A DNA stretch of 64,000 bases from Desmodus rotundus (lineage: Eukaryota; Chordata; Mammalia; Chiroptera; Phyllostomidae). Numbering within the stretch: position 1 is the stretch's first letter; every line of letters starts with the position of its first letter. The stretch spans positions 106,499,195 to 106,563,194 of the forward strand of contig NC_071391.1 of assembly GCF_022682495.2 (NCBI RefSeq), written 5' to 3'. Of this stretch, positions 10,193 to 22,782 are shown piece by piece. A program made the position numbers and the translations under genes. The notes beneath the pieces were generated by a model. It saw only the letters and a program-made list of their open reading frames with translations. It was not told the DNA's origin and did not search any database.

Positions 10193-12675
10193 TAAACTGG
10201 AGTGGGCATATGGTTATCAAGGAAAGGGCTGTCGAGCTAATGTTTACCTTCTTCCTACTGGGGAAATAGTTTATTTCATAGCATCAGTAGTAGTACTATT
10301 TAAGTATGAGGAGAGAATTCAACAACACTACCTGGGTCATACAGACTGTGTGAAATACCTTGCTGTACACCCTGACAAAATTAGGATTGCAACTGGACAG
10401 ATAGCTGGAGTGGATAAAGAAGGAAGGCCTCTGCAACCCCATGTCAGAGTGTGGGATTCAGTTAGTCTCTCCACACTGCAGATTATTGGACTTGGAACTT
10501 TTGAGTGTGGAGTAGGATGCCTGGACTTTTCAAAAGCAGACTGAGGTGTTCATCTATGTGTTATTGACGACTCCAATGAGCACATGCTTACTGTGTGGGA
10601 TTGGCAGAAAAAGTCAAAAACAGCAGAAACAAAGACAACAAATGAAATTGTTTTGGCTGTGGAGTTCCATCCAACAGATGCAAATACCATGATAACATGT
10701 GGTAAATCTCATATTTTTTTCTGGATCTGGAGTAGTAACTCACTAACAAGGAAATGGAATTTTTGGGAAATATGAAAAACCAAAATTTGTGCAATGTTTA
10801 GCACTTTGGGGGAATGGAGATGTTCTAACTGGAGACTCTGGTGGAGTCTTACTTATATGGAGCAACTCTACTGTAGAACCCACACCTGGGAAAGGACCTA
10901 AAGGTGTTTATCAGATCAGCAAACAAATCAAAGCTCATGATGGCAGTGTGTTCACACTTTGTCAGATGAGAAATGGGATGTTGTTAACTGGAGGAAGGAA
11001 GGACAGAAAAGTAATTCTGTGGGACCATGATCTGAACACTGAAAGAGTAATTGAGGTTCCTGATCAGTATGGAACAATCAGAGCTGTAGCAGAAGGAAAG
11101 GCAGATCAATTTTTAGTAGGCACATCAGAAAACTTTATTTCACAGGGTACATTCAATGATGGCTTCCAAATAGAAGTCCAGGGTCATACAGATGAGCTTT
11201 GGGGTCTTGCCACACATCCCTTCAATGATTTGCTCTTGACATGTGCTCAGGATAGACAGGTGTGCATGTGGAACTCAGCAGAACACAGGCTGGAATGGAC
11301 CAGGCTCGTGGATGAACCAGGACACTGCAGATTTTCATCCAAGTGGCACAGTGGTGGCCATAGGAACGCACTCAGGTAGGTGGTTTGTTCTGGATGCAGA
11401 AATCAGAGATCTTGTCTCTATCCACACAGATGGGAATGAACAGCTCTCTGTGATGTGCTACTCAGTTGATGGCACCTTCCTGGCTGTAGGATCTCATGAC
11501 AACTTTATTTACCTCTATGTAGTCTCAGAAAATGGAAGAAAACATAGCAGATATGGAAAGTGCACTGGACATTCCAGCTATATATATCACACACCTTGAC
11601 TGCTCACCAGACAACAAGTATATAATGTCTAACTCGGGAGACTATGAAGTACTGTACTGGGACATTCTAAGTGGCTGCAAACTAACCAGGATTCGATTGG
11701 AGTGTAAGGACATTGACTGGACGACATATACCTGTGTACTAGGCTTTCAAGTCTTTGGTGTCTGGCCAGAAGGATCTGATGAGACAGATATCAACACGCT
11801 GGTGCGATCCCACAATGGGAAGGTGATAGCTATTGCTGATGACTTTTGCAAAGTCCATCTGTTTCAGTATCCCTGCTCCAAGCAAAGGCTCACAGTCACA
11901 AGTACAGTGCCCATAGCAGTCATGTCACCAGTGTCAGTTTTACCCATAATGACAGTCACCTGATTTCAAATGGTGGAAAAGACATGAGCATCATTCAGTG
12001 GAAACTTGTGGAAAAGTTGTCTTTGCCTCAAAATGAGATTGTAGCAGATATTACTCTAACCAAAGGCCCTGTCTCTTCCATTGAAAGCGTCATGCAGTCT
12101 GACACTCCCACACCGCCTCATTCCCAGCCCTTAAATGAGACTGCTGAAGAAGGTGGTAGAATGGGCAATTCTCCCACACTTCTGGAGGACAGCCTGGAAC
12201 ACACCGTGGAGCCCAGCAAAGACCACAGTGAAGAGCAGAGTGAAGGGGCAGCAAAGACCTTGGTGGGCCTGCTCATGAAGAGTTATCTAATGAGATGAGT
12301 GAGGAGCAAGGTGAAGCCACTCTTCCTAGGACCAGCAAGACCCTCCACCTTTATCCTAACTAAGACCAGGGCGTGAGTGCTCGTGATCTTGAGCTAGAGT
12401 TCAGATAACAGGCTGGGAAGTGATGGAGAATCACTATTGACTGAGATTTTGGTTTCCACGTGATCTGTTTTCTTCAATAGTCTTATCTTCAGTCAAATGC
12501 AGCCAACTTAATGGTACAGTTTGGTGTGTGTTGAAGATTAACCAAACTTAATAATAGGAAAGACTGAAACGTTAATTATGTCTCAGAAAGTACTGTCTAT
12601 GTAAATGATAAGATGTAAATACTGGAAGCAAAAATAGCAGTTGTATTGATTTAAAACAAACAAACAAACAAAAAA
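10193..12675 (+). pseudogene. EML4: EML4 processed retropseudogene, 5'-truncated
   Basis: This is an intronless copy of EML4 mRNA (echinoderm microtubule-associated protein-like 4, a microtubule-binding HELP/WD40 beta-propeller protein). It begins inside the HELP region (LEWAYGYQGKG, LPTGEIVYFIASVVVLF) and runs through the WD repeats (HPDKIRIATGQIAGVD, QIKAHDGSVFTLCQMRNGM, GHTDELWGLATHP, GHSSYI, SHKYSAHSSHVT) to the EML4-specific acidic tail (TPTPPHSQPLNETAEE, EHTVEPSKDHSEEQSE). A 3' UTR and a degraded (caaa)n/poly(A) at about 12650-12675 follow. Flanks 'tccccttc' at 10185-10192 and 12676-12683 are the target-site duplication. Disruptions include an in-frame stop at 10542 (SKAD*GVH) and frameshifts near 10755, 11330, 11585 and 11890. 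The parental gene is elsewhere; this copy is dead as EML4. It sits in sense orientation in the ERV. Confidence 0.93.
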
Positions 12676-12683
12676 TCCCCTTC

Positions 12684-13740
12684 CAGCAAAAGGGGATTTA
12701 TCCCATGCTTCTAATTAATTCTTGAGGATAAATTGATCAAACTATTAGGAATAAGATAACCAATGTTCTAGTAGATACTGGAGCCACCCCATCAGTTTCT
12801 AACTCCATCAACCTCATCATTCTTCATCGTGTTTATCATCCCGAGTCCTCTGATCTTGTAGAATGGACTAATGAAATGATCAAAACTCAATTGACAAAAC
12901 TCATAGAGTCTTTTAATCTGCCTTAGCCTAAGGCTCTTCCCTTGGTACTGTTCAACCTTAGATCTGCACCCTTCAGCAAACATAGATGTCCCCACTTGAA
13001 ATTATTACTGGCAGACCCATGATATTAGATCAAAGAATGTATGAACTTGCACTGATGAAAGCAGACCTCCTGATCTACTGGGAAGAACTTATAAGGGCCC
13101 CTAAGACTAACAGCTCATGGAGCAATCATTCTATATTTCACTCCCAGGAGATGAAGATCTACAGTATCATGATCTCCAACCCTAAAATAATGTCTATTGG
13201 AAACACCATCTCCATAAAGATGGCCTTCAATCCCAATGGAAAAAGCCATATCAAGTACTACATACTAATCCTTATGCTGCTAAACTTAAGGGCATTGGCT
13301 CATGCTTTCACATATCTCAGTTAAAAAGGAAAGCCACACCTAAATGGTCATCTCAGCCTATTGCAGATCTTGATCTTAAGTTGAAAATCTCTAAACAACC
13401 CAACACCACCACTAGAGTTCTCACTCCAGTATCAAAGCAGACAGCATCTGATGTGGATGGCCATCCCAAGATCTCAGACCAGGCCAGTCATACATGATTC
13501 TACCCAGAAACCCTTGTACTTGATCTTCCTTTTGACCACTTTGTTTCATTTACTGATTATATTGCTACCATAACCTAATTTTTGCCTGAACAAAACACTG
13601 AAGAAAACATCTTTCCTTTTCCTGGCTCTTTAGTCTAATCTTAAGATGAACACACTCAAATTTATGTCTGCTTCCTGAGTGACTTCTTTATTTGCCCTTC
13701 AATAGGGTTTTGCTACTGCCATCCAATGATTACCCAACAG
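12684..13740 (+). pseudogene. ERV protease and integrase C-terminus remnant
   Basis: Right after the EML4 retrocopy a retroviral aspartic-protease signature is readable (VDTGATPSV; catalytic Asp codon at 12774). About 40 bases later the sequence resembles the end of a gammaretroviral-type integrase (VYHPESSDLVEW, then a stretch with 'PKALPLVLFNLRS'). Reverse transcriptase, RNase H and most of integrase are therefore missing through an internal deletion near 12795-12825. Many stops follow. It is not functional. Confidence 0.6.
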
Positions 13741-13759
13741 CACCAATTTAACTAACTGT

Positions 13760-15703
13760 TGCTCTTTTTTCTTATTTTTAATATATATTTTGTTGATTAT
13801 GCTATTACAGTTGTCCCATTTTTTGCTCCCCTTTATTCCCCTCCACCTTGTACCCTCCCCATCATTCCCCTACCTTAGTTCATGTCCATGTGTCATACAT
13901 GTAAATTCTTTGGCTTCTCCATTTCCCATATTATTCTTGGCCTCCCCCTGTCTATTTTGTACCTACCACTTATGCTTCTTATTCCCTGTACCTTTCCCCC
14001 CATTCTGCCCCCTCCCGCTCCCCACTGATAACCCTCCATGTGATTGCTACTTCTGTGATTCTGTTCCTGTTCTAGTTGTTTACTTAGTTTGTTTTTTTGT
14101 TTGCTTGTTTCCAGTTCAGTTGTTGATAGTTGTGAGTTTGTTGTCATTTCACTGTTCATATTTTTGACCTTGTTTTTCTTAGATAAGTCCCTTTAACATT
14201 TCATATAATAAGGGCTTGGTGGTGATGAACTCCTTAAACTTTACCTTATCTGGGAAACACTTTATCTGCCATCCCATCCTAAATGATAGCTTTGCTGGAT
14301 AGAGTAATCTGGGATGTAGGTCCTTGCCTTTCATGACTTCAAATCATTCTTTCCAGCTCTTTCTTGCCACAAAGTTTCTTTTGAGAAATCAGCTGATGGT
14401 CTTATGGGAACTCCTTTGTAGGTAACTGTGTCCTTTTCTCTTGCTGCTTTTAAGATTCTCTCCTTATCTTTAATCGTGGGTAATGTAATTATGATGTGCC
14501 TTGGTGTGTGCTTTCTTGGGTCTAGCTTCTGTGGGACTCTCTGAGCTTCCTGGACTTCCTGGAAGTCTATTTCCTTTGCCAGATTGGGGAAGTTTTCCTT
14601 CATTATGTTTTCAAATAAGTTTTCATTTCTTGCTCTTCCTCTTCTCCTTCTGGCACCACTATGATTTGGATGTTGGAGCCTTTAAAGTTGTCTCAGAGGT
14701 TCCTAAGTCTCTCCTCATTTTATTGAATTCTTGTTTCTTTCTGTTCTGGTTGAATGTTTTTTTCTTCCTTCTGCTCCAAACCATTGATTTGAGTTTTGTT
14801 TTCCTTCCCTTCACTATTGGCTACCTTTATTTCAGTTTTCATAGCCTTCACTTTTTCCTCTATTTTGTGACCATAGTCAACCATTTCTGTGAGCATCCTT
14901 ATTACCAGTGTTTTGAACTCTGCATCTGACAGGTTGGCTATCTCTTCATTGCTTAGTTGCATTTTTTTGGAGTTTTGATCTGTTCTTCCATTTGGGTCAT
15001 ACTTTTTTTTTTTTGTCTCAGTGCACCTGTTACATGGTAAGGAGCAGAGCCTTAGGTATTTGCCAGGGAGAGGCAACCCATGTCCCTGCGCTGTGGTGCT
15101 GTATGTGGGGGAGGGGTCTGAGAGGGAACAATGCCACTTGCTCAGCTCTCAGTGGCTTTCAGTCACTTCCCCTGCTACCCACAAGCAAATTGGGCCCTTC
15201 TGGTGCTGATTCCTGGGTGGTGTACTCTCTAGGACCCTGTGGGTCTCTCCAGTGACCTCTCCTGTAAAGCTGGGAGCTTCGACCGCTGCCTCAACCCCCA
15301 CAGATATTTTCAGTCAAAGGTTTTGAGGCTTTATTTCCCCGCACTGGAACCCTGGGTTGCATGGTCTGTCTTGCTCCCCAGTTGTTCCTCCCAGTTTATC
15401 TGCATGCAAATGTGGAACTGCCTGCTCCAACAGCTGCTGCCTCGCCCAGTCCACCAGCCACTGACTTGCCTGCCCCAGCTGCTGCCTGGCTGCAAATCCT
15501 CTCTGCTCCTGCTGCCCATCTCTGCCCCTCCTACCAGTCTATATGAATGTTTCTTCTTTAACTCCTTGGCTGTCAAACTTCCATTCAGTGTGTTTTCTGG
15601 CAGTTCTGGTTGTTTTTGTTTTTAAATTTGTTGTTGTCCTTCTTTTGGCTGTATGAGGAGGCAAAGTGTATCTACCTATGCCTCCATCTTAGCTGTAAAT
15701 CTG
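13760..15703 (-). mobile_element. HAL1 (half-L1) retrotransposon, copy B, full length
   Basis: This is a complete antisense insertion. It has a T-rich (poly-A complement) left end, the 3' UTR ('ttgttgattatgctattaca'), an ORF1-like gene in reverse, and a 5' end ('ctccatcttagctg' near 15682). It is bounded by near-perfect 17-bp duplications, 'caatttaactaactgtt' at 13744-13760 and 'caatttaactaactttt' at 15704-15720. There is no ORF2 anywhere between the duplications, so the 1.94-kb ORF1-only structure is the transposing unit and not a truncation artefact. It interrupts the ERV between pol and env. Confidence 0.88.
14190..15000 (-). pseudogene. L1 ORF1p-like frame of HAL1 copy B
   Basis: Read on the - strand, the N-terminal coiled-coil part (SDAEFKTLVIRMLTEMVDY, 15000-14720) is open. 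So is most of the RNA-binding part (MKENFPNLAKEIDF, TPRHIIITLPTIKDKE, RPSADFSKETLW; 14603-14331). A frameshift separates them and another breaks the C-terminal end. It is the ORF1 of copy B, the least damaged of the N-terminal halves seen here. Confidence 0.8.
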
Positions 15704-15720
15704 CAATTTAACTAACTTTT

Positions 15721-16410
15721 GAATAATCATCCAAGACCTTTAAGCCTTGAAAGCCTACAAAACCCAATTGGACATAAAACTGTATTTTTAAAGTCCTGCT
15801 TTATTTTGAAACCTTAAAAAATGATGGAACACCTGACCTTCCTGCAGCCAAATTCATCCATAAGTTTCCCCCAATCCACAAGGGAATAACCATAAATCCA
15901 ATCTGCACTTTTACTGACAGCTTGTCTGCTTTGAAAAAGTAAGTGGATCAGGCAGAATCTTGGATTTTGTCCCTTTGAAAATGTGTAACTACACTCTTCT
16001 GTATGATTCAGATGAGCATGAGTTCACACCTCGGTGGGCCGTAAGCAACTTCCATGTTACTTCTTGCACTGCGACTCTCATGTGGGAAAGGTCAGGGAAT
16101 AATGCCACTCAGTCCTAAAAGGCAGCTGTCCTTTCACTCCCAAATGCTACTTTGGGACTAGACAAAAAATCTAGTATTTACTGGAATATAAATGAAGTCT
16201 ATCTCTTAGGGAATCCCAACTGGAAAACTTGGAAGAATCAAACCCATGCTAATCTTTCAATCCTGACTCCCCAAAACAGAGAGCACCTGGGGTTTAGTAT
16301 CACTGAATATATGGAGGACCTGAAGTCACTGCCTCAGAAATAGGACTTAATACTTCCCGCAAAGTCTGGTTTGAAGGGCCTCGTTATGCGTTCTCATTAA
16401 CCTGGTGTTT
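15721..16410 (+). pseudogene. ERV env-like remnant
   Basis: This sequence resumes exactly at the target duplication of HAL1 copy B, so it belongs to the same provirus. Short frames with Asn-X-Ser/Thr sites and spaced Cys/Trp residues (for example at 16152-16343) look like the surface part of an Env protein, but similarity is weak and stops are frequent. It ends where the antisense L1 begins. No transmembrane subunit is recognisable. Confidence 0.45.
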
Positions 16411-16899
16411 CTTCTTCTTTTTTTTATTTGTTTTCCTTTAAAATTTTTTTATATTTAAATTACAGTTGACATTCAGTACTATTTTATATTAGTTTTAGGT
16501 GTACAGCACAGTGGTTAGACATTTACATAATTTATGAAATGATCTCCCTAATAAGTCTAGTACCCACCTGGCACCACACATAAGTATATAATTAACTAAA
16601 CTCCCTATGCTGTACTTTGTGTCCAATGACTATTTTGTAACTACCAGTTTGTACTTTTTAACCCTTCACCTTTTTTACCCAGCCCCCCAAATCCCTCAAA
16701 TCTGTCAGTCATCAGTTTGCTCTCTGTATGAGTCTGTTTCTGTTTTGTTTGTTGGTTTTGTTCTTCAGATCCCACATATAAATGAAATTACATGGTATTT
16801 GTCTTTCTCTCTGACTTATTTCACTTAGCATAGGTCAATACATGTTGTAGCAAATGGTTAGATTACATTCTTTCTAAGGCTGAGTAGTATTCCATTGTG

Positions 16900-19800
16900 T
16901 AAATGGACTACAGCTTTTTTATCATTCATCTACAAATGGGCACTTGGGCTACTTCCAAATCTTGGCTATTATAAATAATGCTGCTATGAACATGGAGGCA
17001 CAAATTAGTGTTTTGGGTTTAACTGGGGAAACACTAAGGAGTGGAATTGCTGGGTTATAAGGCAGTTCTATTTTTGATTTTTTGAGGAACTTCCATGCTG
17101 TTTTCTACAATGGCTGCACTAATTTGCAGTCTCACCAACAATGAATGAGACTTCCCTTTTCTCCACATCCTCACCAACACTTGTTTGTTGATCTATTGAT
17201 GACAGCCATTCTGACAGGTATGAGGTAATATGTCATTGTGGTTTTAATTCACATCTCTCTGATGATTAGTGACATTGACACCTTTTCATATGTCTATTGG
17301 TCATCTGTATGTTCTATTTGTAGAAATGTCTATTCAGGTCCTCTGCCCATTATTTAATTGGATTTTTTGTTGGGTTTTTTTTTTTTTTTTGGTGTTAAGT
17401 TGTGTAAGTTCCTTATATTTTGGACATTGACCCCTTATTGGATATATCATTGGTGCATATCTTCTTCCATTTGATAGGTTGTCTTTCAGTTTTGTTGATG
17501 GTTTCTTTTGCTATGCAAAAGCTTTTTAGCTTGATGTAGCACCACTTGTTTATTTTTTATTTTGTTTTCCTTGACCAAGGAGACATATCCAAAACATATT
17601 ACTAAAAACAATATCAGAGAGTTTACTGCCTATGCTTTCTTCTAGGAGTTTTATGGTTTCAGGTCTTATATTTAAATATTTAATCTATTTTGAGTTTATT
17701 CTTTCATATAGTGGAAGAAGGTGGTCTATTTTCATTTTTTTGCATCTATCTGTCCAGTTTCCTGATGCCATTTATTCAATACCATCTTTACCCCATTGTA
17801 TATTCTTGCCTCTTTTGTCATATATATAGGTGTGGGTTTATATCTGGACTTTCTATTTTGTTTCATTGACCTATGTGTCTATTTTTATGCCAATACTATG
17901 CTGTTGTAATTACTATAGTCTTATTGTGTAATTTGATATCAGTTAACATAAGCATGATACCCCCAACTCTGTTCTTTCTTGTCAAGGTTGCTATGGTCTT
18001 TTGTGGTTCCATATAAATTTTAGAATTATTTGTTTTAGTTCTGTGAAAAATGCCATTGGTGTTTTTTTGTTGTTTTTTTTAATTTTACTGAGAGGGAGCT
18101 AGAGAGAGTGAGAGAGAGAAAGAGGCATCAATCTGTCATTCCATTTTTTATGTATACATTTGTTGACTCTTGCATGTGCCCTGACCAGGGATTGAACCCA
18201 CAACCTTGGCATATCAGGACAATGCTACAAGAAACTACACCACCCAGCCAGGGGCCCTTGGTATTTTGATAGGGATTAAATCTACATATTTCTTTGGGTA
18301 GTATGGACATTTCAATGACGTTAAATTTTTCTATCCATGAGCAGGTATATGCTTCTATTTATTTGTATCGTCTTCAATTTCTTTCTTTGATGTCTTATAA
18401 TATTTTAAGTACAGGATTTTTACCTCTTTGGTTACATTTATTCCTAGGTATTTTATTTTTTGATGCAATTGTAAATGGAATTGTTTTCTGAATTTTTCTT
18501 TCTGATAGTTTGTTATTGTTGTATTAAAATGCAACCAATCTGAGTTTTAATTTTGTATACTGCTACTTTAATGAATTTATTTACCAGTTAATAATTTTTT
18601 TTGGTGGAATCTTTAGGGTTCTCTCTATATAGTATCATGTCATCTGCAAATAATGACAGTTTTATGTCTTCATTTCCAATTTGGATGCCATTTACTTATT
18701 TATTTAGTCTGATTTCTGTGGGTAGGACTTTCAATGCAATGTTGAATAAAAATAGTAAATGGACATCCTTGTCTTGTTCCTGATTTTAAGGAAAATGCTT
18801 TTAGCTACTCCCTATTTCATGTGATGTTAGCTGTGGATTTGTCAATATGGCCTTTATTATGTTGTAGTATGTTCCCTCTATTCCCACTTTGCTGAGAGTT
18901 CTTTTTTTTTATCATAAATGGAAGCTGGATTTTGTCAAATGCTGTTTCTGCATCTATTGATATGATCGTATCATTTTTATCTTTCATTTTGTTTATATGG
19001 TGTATCACGTTAATTGACTTGCAAATAATGAACCAAACTTGCACCCGAGGAATAAATCTTACTTGATCATGGTGTATGATCTCTTTAATGTATTGCTGAT
19101 TCCAGTTTGCTAATATTTTTTGAGAATTTTTGCATCTATGTTCATCAGGAATATTGGTCTACAATTTTCTTTGTAATGTCTTTGTCTGGTTTTGGAATCA
19201 AGGTTATGCTGGCCTTGTAAATGAGTTTGGGAGCCTTCCCTTCTTTTTGGAATTTTTTGGAATATTTTGAGAAGGATAGGTGGTAATTCTTTGAATACTT
19301 GGTAAAACTTACCTATGAAGGCTATGTGAAGCTATCTGGTCCAGAACTTTTGTTTTTTGATTCAGTTCTGAATCAAAACTGATGTGATTTTGTTAGCAGT
19401 AATTTGTTCAGATTTTCTGTTTCTTCTTCATTCAGTCTTTGAAGACTGTATGTTTCTAGGAATTTATTCACTTCTTCCAGATTGTCCAATTTGTTCACAT
19501 ATAGTTGTGGTATTTTCTTATAATCCTTTGTATTTCTGTGGTGGCAGTTGCCAATTTCCTCTTTCATTTCTAATTTTATTTATTTGAGTCGTCACTGCTT
19601 TTTTCTTGATGAGTCTGGTTAAAAGTTTTTTAATTTTGTTTATCTTTTCAAAGAACCAGATCTTGGTTTCACTGATCTTTTGTTATTATTTTTTTAGGCT
19701 GTTTTGTTTATTTCGGCTCTAATCTTTATTATTTTCTTCCTTCTACTCACTTTGGGCTTTCTTTTTTTAGTCCTATTAGGTATATGATTAAATTATTTAT

Positions 19801-20740
19801 TTGAGACTCTTCTTGTTTCCTGAGGTCGGCCTGTATTGCTATGAATTTCCCTCTTAGGATTGCTTTTGCAGTATCCCATAGATTTTGAGTCACTGTGTTT
19901 TCATTTTCATTTGTCTCAAGGTATCTTTCACTTTCTTCCTTGATCTCTTTGTTAACTTATTCATTGTTTAGTTTAGCCTTCATGTGTTTGTGTGTTTTTC
20001 AGGTTTTTCTCTTGTAATGGTTTCTAGTTTCATACCATCTTGTTTGAAGAAGGTGATGGACATGATTTCAGTCTTCTTAAATGCATTGAGACTTGTTTTG
20101 TGGCATAAAATATGGTCTATCCTGGAAAATGTGCCTTGTATCCTTGAAAAGAATGTATGTGCTGCTGCTTTGGGGTAAAGTGCTCTACAAAATCAATTAA
20201 ATCCATCTGATCTAATTTGTTATCTAAGGCTGCTACTCCTTTGTTGATTTTCTGTCTGGAAGGTCTATTCATTGACAACAATGGGATATCAATGTCCTTA
20301 CTATGACTGTATTGCTGTCAATCTCTCTCTTTATGTCCATCAATATTTGCTTTATATATTTAGGTGCTTCTATGTTGGGTGCATAAATGTTTACAAGGAT
20401 TATATCCTCTTTTTGGATGGATCACTTATTTTATCATTATGAAATGTCCTTCTTTGTCTCTTATTATAGCCTTTGTTTTAAACTCTATTTTTGTCTAAGT
20501 ATTGCTACTCCAACTATTTTTTTTCCATTTCCATTTACATGAAATATCTTTTTCCATCCTTCACTTTGCTTCTGTGTGTGTCTTTTGATCTGAATTGAGT
20601 CTTTTGTAGACAGCATATGTAAGGGTCTTGTTTATTATCCCTTCAGCCACTGTATGTCTTTTCATCGAAGCATTTAATTCATTTACATTTCAAATAATTG
20701 TTGATAGATATGTAGTTATTTCCATTTTATCATTCATATT
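16900..20740 (-). pseudogene. L1 ORF2 (endonuclease / reverse transcriptase), decayed
   Basis: On the - strand the endonuclease part is readable in pieces from about 20700 to 20100 (KGWKKIFHVNG-like and GVAILRQK-like blocks). The reverse-transcriptase core shows [14 protein letters not shown] and [12 protein letters not shown] at about 19000-18900 and the catalytic block LFADDMILY at about 18660-18630 (both Asp present). The C-terminal end includes YTQWNTTQ-like sequence near 16900. Multiple stops, frameshifts and a SINE insertion at 18066-18253 make it a pseudogene. Confidence 0.8.
18066..18253 (-). mobile_element. VES-related tRNA SINE (second type)
   Basis: Read on the - strand: 'ccctggctgggtggtgtagt', 'gcattgtcctgatatgccaa', 'gttgtgggttcaatccctgg', 'tcagggcacatgcaagagtc'. 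It is the bat SINE subtype with the 'catcctgatatgccaaggt' block, distinct from the 'gccggcctg' subtype. Duplicated L1 target: gccattggtgtttt (18052-18065) and gcccttggtatttt (18254-18267). Confidence 0.8.
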
Positions 20741-20761
20741 TATGTTCTTTTTTGTTTATTC

Positions 20762-21600
20762 TTAAAGAACTTCCTTTAACATTTCTTGTAATACTGGTTT
20801 GTTGGTGATGAGCTCCTTTAGCTTTTTCTCATCTGTGAAGCTCTTTATTTCTTCTTCAATTTTAAATGATAGCCTTGCTGAATACAGTAGTCTTGGTTGT
20901 ATGTCCTTTCTTTTCATCACTTTGAATATTTCATGCCAATTCTTTCTGGCCTGCAAAGTATCTATTGAGAAATTAGCTGACAATCTTATGGGGGCTTCCT
21001 TGTAGGTAACTAACTGCTTTTCTCTTACTGCTTTTAAGATTCTCTTTGTCCTTAACCTTTGGCATTTTAATTATGATGTGTCTTGGTTTTGGCCTCTTTG
21101 GGTTCATCTGGTTTGGGACTCTCTACACCTCTTGGATTTGTGTGCCTATTTCCTTCACTAGGGTAGAAAAGTTTTCAGTCATTATTTCTTCACATAGTTT
21201 CTCAAACCCTTGTTCCTCTTCTTCCAGTAGACCTATAATGCAACTTTCGTTACACTTCACATTGTCCCAGAGGTCCCTTAAACTATCTTCATTTATTTTT
21301 GGATTCTTTCTTCATTTTACTCTTCTGATATATGCTTTCTGCTACCTTGTCTTCCAAATCGCTGATTTGATCCTCTGCTTCATCTCATTGATGTTGATTT
21401 CTTCTAGTGTGTTCTTCATTTTAGTTATTATAGTTTTCATTTCTGACTGGTTCTTTTTTGTGGTTCCTATGTCCTTTTTTATGCTTACTATCTCTTTTTT
21501 GAAGTTCTCACTAAGTTCCTTGAGCATCCTTATAACCAGTGTTTTTAACTCTGCAGCTGTTAGTTTGCTAGCTTCCATTTTGTTTAGTTCTTTTTCTGGA
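20762..21600 (-). pseudogene. L1 ORF1 of the antisense L1, decayed
   Basis: On the - strand the coiled-coil start (MEASKLTAAELKTLVIRML) is open over 21578-21342. The C-terminal domain (MSANFSIDTLQARKNWHEI, PRLLYSARLSFKIEEEI, ending QEMLKEVL and a stop at 20762) is open over 20983-20762. The RNA-recognition part between them is broken. It is an L1-type ORF1 followed directly by ORF2, in contrast to the HAL1 copies. Confidence 0.8.
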
Positions 21601-22782
21601 GTTTTGTATCATTCTTTCATTGTGGACATGTTTCTTTGTATCCTCGTTTTGGCTGCCTCCTGGTGTCTGCCAAGACTGGGAGCTGCTACATCTCCCAGTC
21701 TTGGCAGAGTGGCCTTACATAGTAGGTGTCCTGTCAAGCCCAGTGGTTTAGGCTCCCTGTTCACCTGAATCAGGTGCTCCAGTGGTGTCCCTTGTGTACA
21801 TTGTATATGCTCTCTTATTGCAGTTGAGCCTTGATTGCTATTTGCCAGTTAGTGGATGGGTTTGATGCTCAGGCTCAGTGGTTAATAGCTGTCTGTGGGT
21901 GGATTGGAGGCCCCTGGGAGTGGTTATGCTGTGAGCCGAGGCTGGCTTCCTCTAATTCTGGGTTTGAAGCATTGTAGAAGGAGGTATGGGGAACTCTGAG
22001 GCCAGCTGATGTTTGTTTGGAGTTTGTGGACTTTTGAGAGATTTTAGGAAATTTCACAGTGCATGGCCAAGGCTTGAAGCTTGTGTGGATTAGTTCTGAA
22101 AGAGGTTTCAGGTAGGTGAATGAATTGGGTAGGGTGAGAGCAGTGTTATGCAGATTAAGGGACAGCTCTTGTTTTATATGACCTGTGCCTGAAGGCTCTG
22201 TGGAGTGAGGGTTCAACAAAAGCACAATGGTACTTGTGGTCACTTTAACTGGAGAGAGCTGCACCACCAGGCCTCATCCAATTCAGTTCCTTGTTGTATG
22301 TCCCTGGCCCTTTTTCCCCAGCTTTGGAGCTCAGATCAAGTGAATCCATCAGCAACTAAATCCTTGCTTGACACTTTAAAAGTAATTCATGGCACTTCAA
22401 CAGTCCTCTGTCCCACCCAGATGGAATCCCTGCTGTTTTCACAGCCAGATATTTTGAGAACTCATTTTCTCAACATTGGTTGTCTGAGTTGAGGAACGTG
22501 GTGTGAGACTGGGACCCCTAGCTCTCAGGGGCACATCTGAAGCGGAGATATCTCTCCTTATTCTCAACCACTATACATGGGTGTGGGACCAGCTGATTTT
22601 ATGTGTCTGCCCTTCCTACCAGTCTCCATGTGGCTTCCTCTTTATATCCTTAGTTATTGGAATTCTGTTCAGTTAGGCCTCAGGTTGTACTCAGTGATGG
22701 TTGTTCTATAATTTGGTTGTAGTGTTGACATGGCATGGGAGAATAAAGCACAGTTTACATACTCCATCATCTTGGCTGGAAG

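Larger units (their letters stand above)
16415..22780 (-). mobile_element. L1 LINE, near full length, antisense
   Basis: A 6.3-kb L1 reads on the - strand, 5' end ('cttccagccaagatgatgga') at about 22780. A roughly 1.1-kb 5' UTR precedes ORF1 (about 21600-20762) and ORF2 (about 20740-16900). The 3' UTR ends in a T-rich run near 16415-16430. Reverse-transcriptase signatures are visible (see ORF2). It lies between the env-like and 3' LTR remnants of the ERV and is itself interrupted by a SINE at 18066. Stops are common, so it is inactive. Confidence 0.87.

Noticed and set aside
10193..12675. A real EML4-family gene
   Set aside because: No introns, 5' truncation, in-frame stop at 10542, several frameshifts, A-rich tail and target duplication all mark a processed copy.
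13790..14167. Open frames on the + strand opposite HAL1 copy B (also 14501-14929 and 52610-52908)
   Set aside because: Mirror images of the HAL1 ORF1 and 3' UTR on the other strand; the same pattern recurs at each antisense copy.
21046..21768. A 240-codon open frame on the + strand, one of the longest in the window
   Set aside because: It is the antisense of the L1 ORF1 and 5' UTR (T-rich complement of a purine-rich gene gives long hydrophobic frames). No independent protein family is recognisable.
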